Numbered from the stretch's first letter, positions 24,891 to 38,088 are shown. The stretch is DNA of 64,000 nt from Sphagnum magellanicum (GCA_021904315.1 CM038912.1:20037501-20101500), one strand, 5' to 3'. Numbers and translations are program-made. The notes: generated by a model from the letters alone, not told the origin.

Positions 24891-27800
24891 ATAACACTCT
24901 AGTGATTTCCTTACTTAGTTGATAACTCAAATGTGGGAGCCTATGAGTATTCATTGGTTGTTGAGGACCATCTAGTATCTTTTAACAAAAGTATACTCTT
25001 TACTTCAAGTCTAGTTCATTTTACTATGAAGGGTGTAGGTTTGTATATATGTTTGTTGCTGAAGGTGTATGCTTTGACTTTCCTTCCTTTTTTTCTTCAA
25101 TCCATTTATTTTTCTCTAACCTTATAATTCCTTTGTTTTGTTGGTTATCATTTTGAGTTTCTAGTTCGTGTGTTCATGAGCTAATTTTGCATCATGGAAA
25201 AATTCTCTTGTAGTACTGAAAACATACTATTAGATGATGTTGGAAAAAGTGGACTTGAAAATTTGAAGAAGGCTCAAAAGAAATATGGTTGGAACCATTT
25301 GATTCACAATAGTGAGGGCTATCTTAAACATCCTACATTATGTTTGGGTATTTCTGAATGGGGCTATTGTAGAAAGCATGGAAAAAATTAGTGCAAATGT
25401 CCAAAAGTTGTGGGAGGCCTTACTAGGGGTGGCTCTTAGTGCACATATGATAATTCTCCAAAGGGTGTCCAATCTAGTTGTTTTATCAAAGTATATATGA
25501 ACACCTATATATCTTGGCGTTGCTATGGAACATCAACAATCAACACTTGTCTTGAAAGCTATTCATGGTCTCTCAGAATGGCAATAGTCACTAAGTTCAA
25601 GCATCATGACGCTTGATCTTAATGAATATTGCCATTTTGATCATAGTGTTAAGGATTGTGTTCACCATATAAAGATCATCAATTTGAGCCATTACAAATG
25701 ATTTATTTTAATGTATGTGTATGTGTCTTGGTAGGAATGAGGATGATGTAAGATACTTCTTGTACATATTATGTAGCTAGAACTTAGGAGGCCAATATTT
25801 GTTCAACAATTTGCCCTTTATTTTTTAGCAAATTATTATGTATGTATATATAACCCAATGTTGGGAGCACATGAAGTTAGTGGGAAATCATGGTAGCCCA
25901 TCATAGCCAACGATTACAAAGGTGATGGTTTAATGCTTTTGTGAGTGACATTTGGAAAGGTTATGACTGTATTCAATCTTGTTTTCTTAATTTTGTTGAA
26001 ATTAACAAGATGGTTACCTTCCAAAGGGTTGTAAAGTTTTCTTTGGAATTTCATTGACAATCTTCAACTTGGGCATTAATATCTTAAAAAAGTCACGATG
26101 TGTGAGAAGGGGAGTCATTAGAACAATCACATGGGTGTCAACCCAACCACATTGATGATGGGTGCTTGTAATTTCATATAACATTTAGATGATTATGAAG
26201 AAAATATTGAAAGAAAAAATAATGAGTATGTTCCATAAGGTGTAATCAGTAGGGATGGTCTAAGGTTGATATGTTACCTATGTGCGAATAGATTTGCAAG
26301 CTAGGTTGGATCATTAGTTGTCTTCAAGCATTAGAAACATTGATAGTGCTACCTTACTTACATTGTTGTTGTGGACAATTTGAAAGGTTCCAAAGCTTGC
26401 AAAGGAAAATTCACAAAACTTGTGCTTTTTGTTTTTTGTGTATTCTAGCATTGAGGACTACAAAGAAGATCAATTTGTTTTTTTGTTTTTATATCACAAT
26501 TGTTTATGCAAAATAAAGCCTTTGAAGATAGACCAATAGTTTTTTTGGATGAATGTTTCACTGGGCATTGTGGGATTGTATTTCTAAAAACCCTAAACCC
26601 TAAACTTCGAGCTTTGAAATATTTTAATGTTGTGGGTTTTTTGCATTTTTAGTGAAAAGGTGGAGGTCCATTGAGGTGGGAATGGGAAGATTAGGTTTTA
26701 GCTTTGAAGGAATGGTTGATTTTGCTAAAGGGGATGTGAAATGCACAATCACTTTTCAAGGGCTCAATTATGAAAGGGACCCTCCTTAATAGGTGCACCC
26801 CCATGCCAAGGGCTAGAACATGGCCATGTAGTTGCACAATTGTTTTTTACAGTTTACTTGATTCCAAGATGTAATCTTCCAATTTTGTACATACTAAAAA
26901 TCAAGTTTTGTCTTGCATGTCATAAGTTTCTTATGGATAGTGACTGAGCCATCTAGAAGCTAAACCTTGGGTGTCTTGTAAACTAGAAGGATGATTATTT
27001 AACCTTGAAAACTTGATAGCACATTCAACCGTCTGAAAAGACCAAGTCACATGGAATGTGAATAGAGATAGCCACTAGGTGTAGGCATAGCATCAAGAGG
27101 GGTTGTTTATAGTTGTGCTCAACATTATGTACCAAAAAATCATGAAACAAGGTACACTCTAGAAAGGTGAGAGTTAATACATGTGACCTAGTGTTCTAGC
27201 ATCTTCTAGCTTGTCCCTTCTTAGGAATCAATGAACTCAAATTTCATTCATGGATTTGAGTGCAAGGCCATGGCAATGCTTCCTTACATAAGGAAAATTA
27301 GGTTTCTCCGTATGGTCAGAAATGCATTGGGTACCATAATGGACCAAGACCATTATAACTCCTAATGTTGATTTCATAGATGTTCCCACCATTATTTTTA
27401 TTGTTAATGATGTTTTGTAATTTAAATTGTCAATCACATTTGGTTCTATTCAAATGTTAAGGCTTATAATTAAGGTGGATTGGGATCAACGTTTGAAACG
27501 CACATATTAGGTGCAATGGAAAAACTATTGAGATTTTGAAGCTATCAAATTCATATGAACTAGAATAAGATGACAACAACGTTGTGTTATGGCAAGAAGC
27601 TTATTTTGCAATGACCATGGTGGAAAAACTCTTACTACAATTTTGTTGTTTATACTTTGAGCAAAAGCTTCAGGTACATGTTTCCAATGGGTTGATGTTT
27701 CATTAATGTTTTCACATCTATGGCCTAATTTTATTGATGTGTTCCTACTAATTTCCCTTTGGTCAATCTCATCATTGATTGTTTATGTAAGAGTTGTGGC

Positions 27801-30140
27801 AATTGGTATGTTTGTTTTTGCTTCATCAACATATTCGGATCCACAAATGCCAATGTTGCTTTTTGGGCATGTACTCCAAGGTGTGTCCACAATATGAGTT
27901 GGAGATGTTTAAGTTGCTAGTGACCTCTTGAGTGGTAAGGTTCACCATCTTAGTTTGTTTACACTTGGAATATTTGAAAAAATTGTAATATCATATGTTG
28001 AATTCATCATATATAGTCAAGTTTCCACTTTGGTAATGCTTATTGTGGACAAAAAGTAGGGTCAACAATATGCAAGGAAGCATGATTGAATAACTCTTTC
28101 AATTTCATGATATGAAATTGGTTCTATAGACTAGGAGTCTTCCTTGAAATTGTTTCAGTTGCATATTTTTTATTGTTTGTGAGTGTAGGGAGATGTTCAA
28201 CTATCGTAACCAAGTTGGCTTCTATTTATTGGTTGCATTTTTGAACGAGCAGTTAGTGAACAACATTTATTGATACAACACTTATAGAAGAGGTATTGAA
28301 GATTAATCTGGTGTATGTGGGATGTTTGTTGAATCAGTTTCCATGATTAATTCCTGGAACTTCACAACTTGTGGGCTATGATGATATAGAAAGCTAAGAG
28401 AAAGGTGGGTAAGCCTTGGCAATGTTGGGGATTAACAAGCAAAAACCCAAGGAAGGAGTTGGGCTTTTTGTTGAAGTGAATACTAGTGTATATCAAACTA
28501 TTGCTAATGACCACTTGAAGAATACATTGAAGGGGAATTCCCCAACATGGGCATTTTATATGGTTTTAAGGTTAGAAAAATGGCATTTCAAATGTAGCCT
28601 ATCTAGGTTTGTCTAGCCTTTTTGCACTTAGATTTAATATATTGGATGTCATTTGCTTCTCTATTAAAGTGTGTTGTACCTCATCTTCTTTGGTCAATTT
28701 TTTTTCAAATCTAATTTTTTATGTTACTATTAAGTATTTAAACATGATTTCTTACATCAAGATTGAGCTTTTCTTTTGTTGTGGGGATTTTTAGTCACAA
28801 ATTAGGTATGCAATACATTTTTCATAATTGATTTATCTCTATTACAATAAATGGAAAACATTTTGAACAAGTCAAACAAAGCATGAAATGTTGTTTGGGT
28901 TGCAACTCATCCTTTTTTATTATGAATGTTCTTCATCCAAGCTATGAGGAAAGAAAATGGTTTGGACTCACTATTCTACCTGCTTAATCATCTACAAATG
29001 AATAGCTTCTAGGAACATTACTTAGGAGCAAAGGAGGCATTGGCCACTTCCCCTTTTCATTGTTGGAAGGAATCATGGAGCATCATGTAGTACCTTTGGG
29101 AATTGTAAGTGATTGCATCCGCCATCATAACTTTCATTTGGCATCTACTCTGAATAGGGGACTTGATCTAATTATAATGTACAATGAATGGTGTGCATGA
29201 CTTTTGTAGCATGTATTATAGATGGACACACTTGACCCCCTTTGTTTACATCTCCATTGGTGAGATGTAGGTTCATTTTGCAAGGTCATGGGTAGTACTG
29301 ATTGAGTGCATAAAATGTTAACTAGGTGATCATTAACATGTATGTGCCACATAGTTTTCAACCATGAAGTTATGACTTATTAGCAATGGCAACTTCGGTC
29401 CATGAATTAACAATGATTCCTTGCTTGTACATGTTTTCATAAGAGGTTACTTAGAATGTTCATGTGGTTCCAATCTTGGTTGCTCATTATAGATAGCATT
29501 CATGTGAGGATGGTTTAGTAAGTTAAAGTGATGGCAAGAGGTTGTTATATCATAGGTATGATACTTGGTTGTAACATGGGAGATGTATCATTTTACAAGA
29601 TCAATAAAATATTACCTTGCACAACCAAAGCACACAACCTTCAATTACATAAAGTGGGCACAAAATATTGATTGTTGTTATATTTATTCCACACCTTGCA
29701 AAGAGGTCCTAAGAATCTACATACTTTGTGAAGTAACCCATTACTTGTCTATTATAGTTGAAAAAGACAGTCACAAGGAACTTGCATTTCATCCACCCTA
29801 TGTTCATTTTAGATTTCATCCATAATCATGTCTATTGTATCACCAAATTAATTGAACACCAATTCACATTTTGACTATGTGCTAAGTAGAAAACATTAAG
29901 CCTCAAGAATGATTTGGTATTAGCCCTTAGTCGAGACATGTTTGGACAACTGTTTACCAACAAAGTAAGCAGTTCAACTTGGAGACATTGTTGATGCCAA
30001 GAATATTTGGCAAAATTCCACCTAATCGAAAGATGTTTTTGACTATAAACCAAATAAGTAGATGAGTTGATTTAATTGATAATTTCCATTATTTTATTTA
30101 TTTATTTAAAAAATGTCAATTGCAACATAGTTGCAAATGA
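24891..30140. other. CACTA interior, right part, mostly unassigned
   Basis: Several 60- to 90-codon plus frames (24933-25127, 25194-25391, 28416-28616, 29565-29825) look coding-like in composition but match nothing I know. They may be remnants of CACTA genes or of captured sequence. A CCCTAAACCCTAAAC stretch occurs at about 26590. The right end carries the subterminal words TTGCAACATAGTTGCAA. Confidence 0.35.
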
Positions 30141-30191
30141 TGTGTAGTTGAAAACTATTAGTTTAAAAAGGGGGGTTTTCTATTAGTGTGT

Positions 30192-31602
30192 GTGTTGATT
30201 GATATAATATTCTTTTGTCACTTATGTTTCTTATGGTATGTAGAATAATGGTTTGAGTAAAAATATTAGAGAAATTGAAACTTGATATATTAGTGTTTGA
30301 TATTGGTGGTATGTTTCAAAAGAATCATGGATTTCACATGGGTTCCACTATTGGAAAGATAACTTCTATTCTATTTATTTGAGGATGGTTTTTTAGAGTT
30401 TTTATTTTTTGGATTTTGGGAAGAGCTTTGCTAGGAGCTCTTGTTTGCAGGTATGTATTTTTATCCTCATTGACAATTGGCATATCTGACTCTATTTGCA
30501 AAAGGAATGAAGGTTGATAGTTTTAAGGTTTAGGATCATTTGTAATGAATGTCTATAACAAATTTGGGGAATTTTAAGTAGTTTTCCTTGCACCCTATGT
30601 CTTTATAATGTGATTATCTTCCAAGTTTCTTTTCCTTTAGATTGTGTGTGAATATAGTTTGACAATGAGCATTCATCATTTATATGTCAATGCAAAGACT
30701 TTCAAGGGAATTTGTTTAGTTTGGTTTAAGGTTTTCAAAAACAAAAGTTCATATACTATGAAAGTCAAGATTCAAGAGCTTTTGGTTGGGTGTCAAGAAT
30801 TGTTCAACATTGCAACAGATTGAGAATTTCATATTGGACTTTGGCATTGGAATTACAACCAAGTGGCTATGGACCAAGAGATGATTTTGTGACATTGCAC
30901 TTTGACAATTAGAAACTTCTTATATACAAGTTCCAACTTCCTTGATTGTAACCTCCTTTTCTTTACAACTTTGTATGATTTAAGTTTTTGATTTTCCAAC
31001 TACTAGTGTCTTCTTTCAAGATTCATTAATCTATCTATTTGATTTATTCATTGTGGCATTTTATTATTTCAATTTTCATTTTTTTGTAACTTGAAAATTT
31101 GATTTAGGGTTTATATTTTCCAATCACTATTGTCCTTTTTCAAGACTCTCTAGGGTCCAAATTCTTTAAAGTGTATCAAAATCTTGTCACAATGTCACCA
31201 TTTTCTATCTTTTTTACCTAGTATTTTTAACCATGTAAAAACACATTTATTGATGATTATGATGGAATCTAAAATTGTAATGGTTTAAAATATAGTCCTT
31301 TTGAATTTTTTGACAACTTTTGACTCATTATTTTTTATGGGGATCAAAATATAAAGTAAAAAAGGATTGTAGTAAAGATTAGGCCCTTATCATCTTGTGT
31401 GATACACCTTAAAAGATTTTCACCTTCTACCTATTTTTTTTTTTCATTGTGGCATTTTATTTTTTTGACTTCATTTGTTCATTTTGCAATTTGAAACCAA
31501 ATTTTGTTTTCTTAATCATCATTAGGTTTTTTTGCAACCTTTAACCACATTTTTTTCTTCAATTTTAACCTTCGTTGGGTTATCTACAACCTAAAGCCAT
31601 TA
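30192..31602. other. Between CACTA and hAT, nothing recognised
   Basis: T-rich intergenic sequence. I searched by eye for a hAT left terminus (CAGTG-like end) that could belong to the transposase downstream and did not find one. Confidence 0.4.
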
Positions 31603-33600
31603 ATGACTAGAGCCACCATTGCCCCTCCTTGTAGGATTTGCACCTTTGTGGAAGGAAAAGAAAAGCTTTTAGTTCTAAAACTAGACAATTTATTAAAACA
31701 TGTTGGGCATAAAAATGGTATGGTATCCATTCCCACAATTGATGTGAGTTTTTACAATTTCAATAAAGATTTTATGCATGCCATGAATGAAATTGTTTTC
31801 ACTATTCATGTTTACTTGTTCATCTTGGATCATCTTTTGGTTGATGTTGCCACTCTGCAAGTGGAAGTTTGACGATTTAAGAAAATTTGAAGCCTTTCTT
31901 GTAGTTGTTGAAAGTGAAGGAATCTTTTCACAAAGCAAATGGTTTTTCCAAAAGCACTAATCTAACTCCTCAAGTTGGGGCATGGGATAATTCATACATT
32001 GTATGTTGTTGGATACTACAAAAATTGCATTTGCAACTATTGCTTTCATAGAAGTCATCATAGATGAGGTTACATCAATTAAAAATATGCAATGGCTTTC
32101 AATCCACCTTTATGTGGTCCAAAATTGGAAGAGGATCCCCATCCTCCTTTGTGTTGACCCAATTATGTCCTTGCCGCATCTAACAACATATTTATTATGA
32201 TTCTTGAATGTTTATTAGAATTTGGTGGGCTAAGGTTGGAGGAACTAAGAAAAAAGCTGGTCAATATGGGTTGTGATGGTTCAAGTGTGCTCCAAGCCAT
32301 TGAACTAGTGTCACGTTGTGCAAATCAAAGAAAAGGTTGCTTCATTTTGAGTGGGGTTCATTGTTTTGCCCAAAAGATTCATTTTTTAGTGGCCACCTAT
32401 TAAACTTAGACTTAGTGCATCAATTAAAGGGCATTTTGCAAAATATGTATGTTTTTTTGCACATAAGTTCCCCAAGAAGTTTATGGAATTTTAGAAGCTT
32501 GTTGATCTAATGAACTTGAAAGGAAATAAACATTTTCAGAATGCAAATACAAAGTGCATTTCCATGTTATTTTTGGCAAAATAAGTGTTCATAGAATAAT
32601 ACCACCCTTTGATTATGAAGATGCACACTAACAATGCAAAAAATGAGGTTGTTTTGAAATCTTGAATGCATTTTGTGACATTGAGTACATTCTTTGGTTC
32701 CCTTTCATCCTTCCTTTGCTTGAAACAATGCGTACATTGATCAAAATTGCACAAAGCAAAGATGATTTTGTTTGCAACTTTGTGGATGTTGTAGAACTAG
32801 CTCAACAAGAGTTGTATAGGCTCTGTTGTGATCCTTATGCTAAGTTTGAAATCCATCTTTCAATGATTTTAATTTTATTAAGTCTTGAACCGATCAAACC
32901 CTTTCAATGAATTGGTTTTTTGACTAAAATCTTCCAAGATATTCAACCCTAAAATGGAAGATGTTGAATATCTTGTGTTTTCATTTGCTAGAAGTAAATA
33001 CCCTATCTACTAGTCTTATGTTGATGGTGTTAGAGGTTTCTACCTATTGCCAAGGATTCTTTCGAAGAGGCTATGACCAAGGTGAAAGATGAATGTGAAG
33101 GGCCAGCTTGAGACCTTATTTCTAAGTTAAAACAACATTTTTTGGAACATCAAATTATGACTACCCTTGGTGTTGTTTATCCCCAATTCTAAGCTAGAAA
33201 TCTTATTGAAGCAATGGACACCTTTCACATTCATTTAAATGTTGAAATGGAATTTTTGCGCCCCTTGCAAAGTTAGTGATTGTGGCAAGATTGTGCATGC
33301 TTTGTTATTAATACACAATCTAGATTTGCAAACATTTTTTTTCAAGATGACTATGATTCACAATTATGAAGCAGTTCTCCATGAAAATAATGAATTGAAC
33401 CCAATCACTAGGCTTTGAATTTATTAAGTTGGTTGAGATTGTTGTTGTCCAAAAGCTTGGCTCCATCAAAGATGAACAAATTTTCAACATTATCAATTTA
33501 TGAAGAACAAGTTGCAGAACCACTTAAACACACTTGCATCTATGCATCAAATTTTACAATTAACATTTCTTTACATTGCAAAACTTGCTTTATAAGTAGG
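31603..33600 (+). pseudogene. Decayed hAT-superfamily transposase (ZNF862-like)
   Basis: Plus-strand frames follow, in order, the plant hAT-like family often annotated zinc-finger protein 862-like. The N-terminal zinc-finger-like block has CRICTFVEGKEKLLVLKLDN then KHVGHKNG (31603-31872). Next comes DEVTSIKNMQWLSIHLYVVQ (32003-32200), then LLEFGGLRLEELRKKL and MGCDGSSV (32197-32403), then LDLVHQLKGILQNMYVFLHI (32316-32510). After that is FILPLLETMRTLIKIAQSKD with LAQQELYRLCCDPYAKFE (32662-32910), then LEHQIMTTLGVVYPQF near 33150-33200. Around 33430-33500, IVVVQKLGSIKDEQIF is the start of the C-terminal dimerisation domain. Every block needs frame changes or crosses stops, so it is inactive. 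Terminal repeats were not located. Confidence 0.8.
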
Positions 33601-34013
33601 CCATTACCAAATGGCAAGGCATAATTTGTTATTGTGAAAATGCATAATTGAAGCATGAGACCAAGCTTGTAAATCTTTTTTGGCAATAGATGTTTTAGTG
33701 GAAAATTTGGAGTATGCCACAATTTGATGTGGCTTTAGGTTTGATAATATTTCTTGAGTTTCTTTTTGTTTCTTTTCAATATCCCCATTTTCAATCATGG
33801 TATGCATTGAGGAGTGTTTAACTTGGCATCAATTTTGTAAGATGGATTTTACATGGAAGAAGCAAATATTAAGGTACATAATAAAAAGGTGGTAGTGGCT
33901 TCAAGTCAACTCCTAACCTTTAAGGTTTTTATGTAATTTTAAAACTATAATTTTTAATTTTTTATGCATGTTTTCAATTTTTAAGAAAAAACTTTGTTAT
34001 GTTTTGTGAAGGT
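33601..34013. other. Intergenic, nothing recognised
   Basis: AT-rich stretch between the hAT remnant and the small foldback element. No hAT right terminus identified. Confidence 0.4.
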
Positions 34014-34176
34014 GCATTATGCCAAAAATGACATTTTATGATAAGTCTTATATGACTACAAATGCCATTAACAACTAAAAATGACATAAAAGATGGGTCC
34101 AAATTTTCTACAAATGGCATAAATGATTATTCCAAAGAAAAAAACCAATAATAAAATGTCATTTTTGACAAAGTGA
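34014..34176. mobile_element. Small MITE-like foldback
   Basis: A 163-bp segment with terminal inverted arms of about 30 bp sharing the core CAAAAATGACATTTTAT (left 34022-34038; right, reversed, at about 34152-34168). A second, weaker inverted pair (CTACAAATGCC and CTACAAATGGC) lies inside. No convincing target duplication, so the superfamily is not assigned. Confidence 0.55.
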
Positions 34177-35183
34177 TGTTATTCAATTTGAAGATTTTGG
34201 TGTTTATCTTGAAGTACAGCCTTTACTTTTATTTGCATCCTCAATTGAAACCTAGAGTTTTTTTTTTTAACAAATTCTTTTGTGCATGTATTATAATTGG
34301 TTTGGGTGTAGGTTAGGCCTTGAGCTACAATGGGTATCACCCTTCTAGGGTTGGAGCTCAAATTCCTTTCAAGGTGATTAAGGTTTAAGTATTTTTATTT
34401 TTATTTTTTTGTCCATGGTTTTGAATTTCATTTTAATTTTGTAAAAAAATTTAGAATTGTGTTAAGATCTAAATAATTGAATGCATTAATTCTTTAGTGA
34501 AAGGCATAATTAGCCATGTAGCCAAAAATATTCTCTTGCCAACCCACATTCTGCCAAATACAACCCCTTGAAAACCTACATGTCATAAAATGTAATCACT
34601 CACAAACCCAGATGTTGCCATTGCTTTTGATCATGATTATTTTGGGTGTAGCCACTCTATGGACATTTGAAATTATTGATTTGTCATCATAGCCACTTAG
34701 TTTTTAAAAGTTGTCAAGTTGGCTCCACCTCATGCAAAAAGTTTAGCCAATTGAGGTCTAAGTTGTATTGTCACATTAATTACTAGTCAGACTTGAAAAA
34801 AATGGCTGCTGATGACTTTTTTGTGTTTATTTTTTTTCTTTCAATGAAAAGAAAATTCATTTGGAATTAATGCAACTTTATTGCAATAACAAAATGTAAA
34901 GGAAAGAGGAAAAATGAAGGCTACAATTCATTTAAAAATTATTCTGGATTATGTGCTGAAGCCTTAGTTTTTCAGCTTGCTGTAGACTCATGAATCCCAG
35001 CGTTTTCGGTTGTGGTGAAATTTTGGCACTTGGAGACAGGGAAAAAAAGCACTGCGACTTTTACAAAAGATCTGTTGAAAACAATTTGCACCAAATTCGC
35101 CATATCCTGAGGAAAAACCATTTAAAAATTGCCACATTTATACTATAGGTTCTTGCATTAAAAAAATTCTACTTTTATCTCTG
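34177..35183. other. Intergenic, nothing recognised
   Basis: A T-rich stretch and, at 34510-34760, a loose recurrence of GTAGCCA/TTGCCA words; no gene seen. Confidence 0.45.
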
Positions 35184-35258
35184 TCTTGTAGCCAAATCTG
35201 GCTAAGTCCTCTAGTGGAGGATTGCCAGTTCAACTACCTCACAAAATTGGAAAAAAAA
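35184..35258 (+). repeat. Dispersed repeat family A, copy
   Basis: TGTAGCCAAATCTGGCTAAG, then a GGATTGCC block, then CTACCTCACAAAATTGGA. Same order of blocks as at 5172-5245 and 49281-49350, and again lying shortly upstream of a 35300-type MITE. Confidence 0.5.
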
Positions 35259-35299
35259 AAGCACCCAAGTCAAGCATCTCATGGCCTATAATACAGTTA

Positions 35300-36010
35300 G
35301 GGCATCTCCACCAACGCTCACTACGTCACCCTGCAAAAAAGTATTTCTCACATCCATATTTTAGTTACTAACTTTTTTCGAACCCCACCCATCAAACTGA
35401 AAGGGGGACTGCAAGTAGTTGGGGACTGCTAATAGCAACTTACGTGGACTAATCCAACTATCTAACCAATCAGAAATAGGGAGTAATCAATAAATACGAT
35501 TTGGATTTGACTGTGTTTATTAAACTTTTCCAGGGCCCCTCCAGGGCACTGAAAGTTGTGCACAATTTCAGGGTCCCAGCACTGTTCCAGTGATTCACTG
35601 GATTTGACTGATGAACTTCATCTAAGATTTCTAGTGCAGGGTACACAGAGCGGCGGTGGAGAGACGCAGTATGTGACTCCAGATAGTATAATTTATTACA
35701 AAAAAGTCAAAATGTGCTGGTTTAGCTCAGGAAATTGATTTTTCTGCACCAAATTCGTGCAGCTTCCCGTAAAAGGGGCAACAGAGTTGTGCACCTCCAA
35801 AAAAGAGTGTAATAAATTGGACCTAGCTACGGCTCAGTATTTCTGATTGGTCGATTATAATGATCGGTCCAGGTGGTTTGCTATTAGTAGTCCCCCTCAC
35901 GTATGCAGTTCCAGTTACAGGTTTATTGGTGGGGTTACCAAAAAAAAGCTAAACTTAGACATTTAATTTTATTATCCAGAGTGGCATACTGAGCACCTAT
36001 GGAGATGCTC
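35300..36010. mobile_element. PIF/Harbinger-type element with long inverted arms
   Basis: A 711-bp element flanked by TTA on both sides (35297-35299 and 36011-36013). The left end starts GGGCATCTCCACCAACGCTC; the complement of the right end starts GAGCATCTCCATAGGTGCTC. Similarity of the arms continues for about 190 bp: both contain an ACCCCACC block, GGGGACTGCTAATAGCAA or GGGGGACTACTAATAGCAA, and ACCAATCAGAAATA. It has no coding capacity. The middle (about 35530-35660) is absent from the partial copy at 50465-50717 and may be an insertion or family-specific filler. Confidence 0.8.
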
Positions 36011-36013
36011 TTA

Positions 36014-37088
36014 CTAATTAAAAAAGAAAAGAGAAGGGACTCTGATGCGAGAGTCCCTGTATGAAAATTGAGGCAGGTTGTGGTAAGGTACAGAGGAGAA
36101 ATAGATTACGAGTGAGATGGAGAACAAGGTACACATTCGGTGGAAGTTGAAATTGAGAGTGGCCAGGGCCCAGCACTACTTTGGCCACCCAACGTTTAGA
36201 ATTGACTGCATCTGTATCAAACCCACACGTCTTTGACATTGTCTATTATTTCTTTCTCAGGTCTCCTGAAGTCAATTTTTATCTCCATAATTTCGGAGTC
36301 CAATTGTCATCCTTTATGTGTGACGCATTACTTGGTGGCCTCTCGACTCCACTTGATATAGTGAAGTACGGCCACCTTGAGCGAGCACTTACATTGCTCA
36401 CTTCCTGTTCTTGAGTGAGGCCCCTAAGTGCATACATTTAATAAGAAATCAATTTGAATTCTCAAGCTAAATTGAATTCTCAAACTAACATGTCTAACCC
36501 CAGTTGGAAAGTGTTATTTCAAACAAAAAGCAGATACAGTTAATTTTGTTGAAAATGAAGAATTGGAATCTGTATACAATGGGTTTTGGGGCTGGTTTCG
36601 ATTTCAGCTCTGGTTTGTGCTGAAGATCAATTTAGATTTTGAGTCCAGATGTTCTGATTGCAGTTCTAACTATTATTGTTAAAATTTAGAATCTATGGTT
36701 TGGGTAGCTGATAATCAGCCCAAGAACAGAAACCAGAACTGGCCAAAAATCAAAACCCAACATCATTGGTTTTTACCATGGTACCATTTCGGGTGCCGGC
36801 CCACCCAAGGCGTTGTGGGTTCACCCAAGGTCAAAGGCTTCTACTATATCTTTAGCGAATTTTAGGTTCTAAAATCCTTATTTTTAAGCCGTCATAAGAA
36901 TAGCCAGGCTAGTGGGAATACCTTCCAACCTCCAAGCTAGTAAATGAATGCCATGCCAGCAACCCTTTTCAAAACTTGACGGAGTGGTGACAACATTGAT
37001 TCGACTTTAACTTATGTGCAATCCAACAAATATTTGTCCAAGTAGGACAGAATCTCTCATAACCAATTTGAAACTTAATTGTATGCAC
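36014..37088. repeat. Intergenic with one family B arm
   Basis: 36384-36425 carries the family B arm (GAGCACTTACATTGCTCAC then TTCTTGAGTGAGGCCCCTAA). No gene is recognised. Frames at 36018-36414 are open but lack any known domain. Confidence 0.4.
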
Positions 37089-37345
37089 CAGTGTTGGGTG
37101 GTGAATTAAAAGAAGGAATTCAAGGAACTCCAGTTTTTGAAAATTTTCATAATCAAAGAACCTCTGGTTCCAGGGTTTTCAAAGAGCATCAAAGAACAAA
37201 CAGTTTTCATGAAATAATCAGCAAGAACCGATAGGTTCATAGAAGGTTATTTGACTGTTTCTTTTTTTTAAAAAAGAAATGTGATTATATATCAGAACTG
37301 GTTCTCAGATTCTTTCAAAACCTTGGTGATATATTACAATCAGTT
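37089..37345. mobile_element. Left-end remnant of a hAT-type non-autonomous element
   Basis: Begins CAGTGTTGGGTGGTGAATT, like the ends of the elements at 46021 and 47464. The interior shares the AAAGAACC/GGTTCTTTGA vocabulary of the 47464 element. No matching right terminus (CCCAACACT) was found, so the 3' end is approximate and the copy is truncated. Confidence 0.45.
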
Positions 37346-37902
37346 ATTTGATTTTTTTGAGAATTACAGCTACATAACCGCCCTAAAAACTGCCAAATAT
37401 CAAGTCCTATTGATTATAACATGATATAAAATATCCCTCCTTGGACTAAATCAAGACAGTCTCTGCATTCAAATTGAACATTTCCTAAACACAGCATACG
37501 ATCATATGCTGTGTCCACACAGAAACATAATCACACCCCCTTCAGTGCCCCCACCCCCAAAACACACTACAAATTGTCCGAAATAAATAAGCGAGGCAAA
37601 ACAGCAACAACAGGTTTGTTAACCCTATGCATTGAGCACACTAGTACTACTGGGAGTCCCTGTGTTGACCATTCATATTTTCACAATAGGAAGAAGCTGA
37701 AGAAACAGCCAGAACGTTATAGTAATCTAGCGGGTTCGGCATTAAATAATTATGAGAAAAAAATTCAGGAATTTGAGAAATTATTTTGTAGTTAACAAGC
37801 AAAAAATACACCCTACTAATTTCTTAATGATTATGCCAGAATCTTAGCAAATTATATATTAAAAATTCATCATCAAAGTGTGGGACCTGCAAGACTATAA
37901 TC

Positions 37903-37903
<1 letters not shown>
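37346..37903. other. Intergenic, nothing recognised
   Basis: A 94-codon plus frame (37511-37795) has no recognisable domain. No other structure seen. Confidence 0.4.

Positions 37904-37943
<40 letters not shown>
37904..37943. repeat. (GT)20 microsatellite
   Basis: Uninterrupted GT run of about 20 units followed by CATACATATATGTATATAT. Likely polymorphic. Confidence 0.95.
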
Positions 37944-37944
<1 letters not shown>

Positions 37945-38088
37945 ATACATATATGTATATATCTTTATATAAATTTTAAAAAATTAAATTAAATTAAATT
38001 TTGTTTCATAATGAAGAAACCTGAACACAGTATTGTATATTTTTCTTTCCTTTCCCTTTTTGCCGACTGGATGGGTCTTCTGTTGTAG

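Larger units (their letters stand above)
12123..30188. mobile_element. CACTA (En/Spm-type) transposon, 18 kb, nested host
   Basis: The left end begins CACTAGTAGAAAACCCTCCC. The complement of the right end begins CACTAATAGAAAACCCCCCT. TGT lies immediately outside both ends (12120-12122 and 30189-30191), giving the 3-bp target duplication of the superfamily. Subterminal words TAGTTGCAA and GTTGAAAAC occur near both ends in inverted sense, as expected for transposase-binding repeats. I find no recognisable Transposase_21/TnpD-like frame; the interior is decayed and carries host-gene fragments on both strands. It also contains a second CACTA element at 20830-23295. Without that insert the element would be about 15.6 kb. 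It is probably not autonomous now. Confidence 0.85.
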
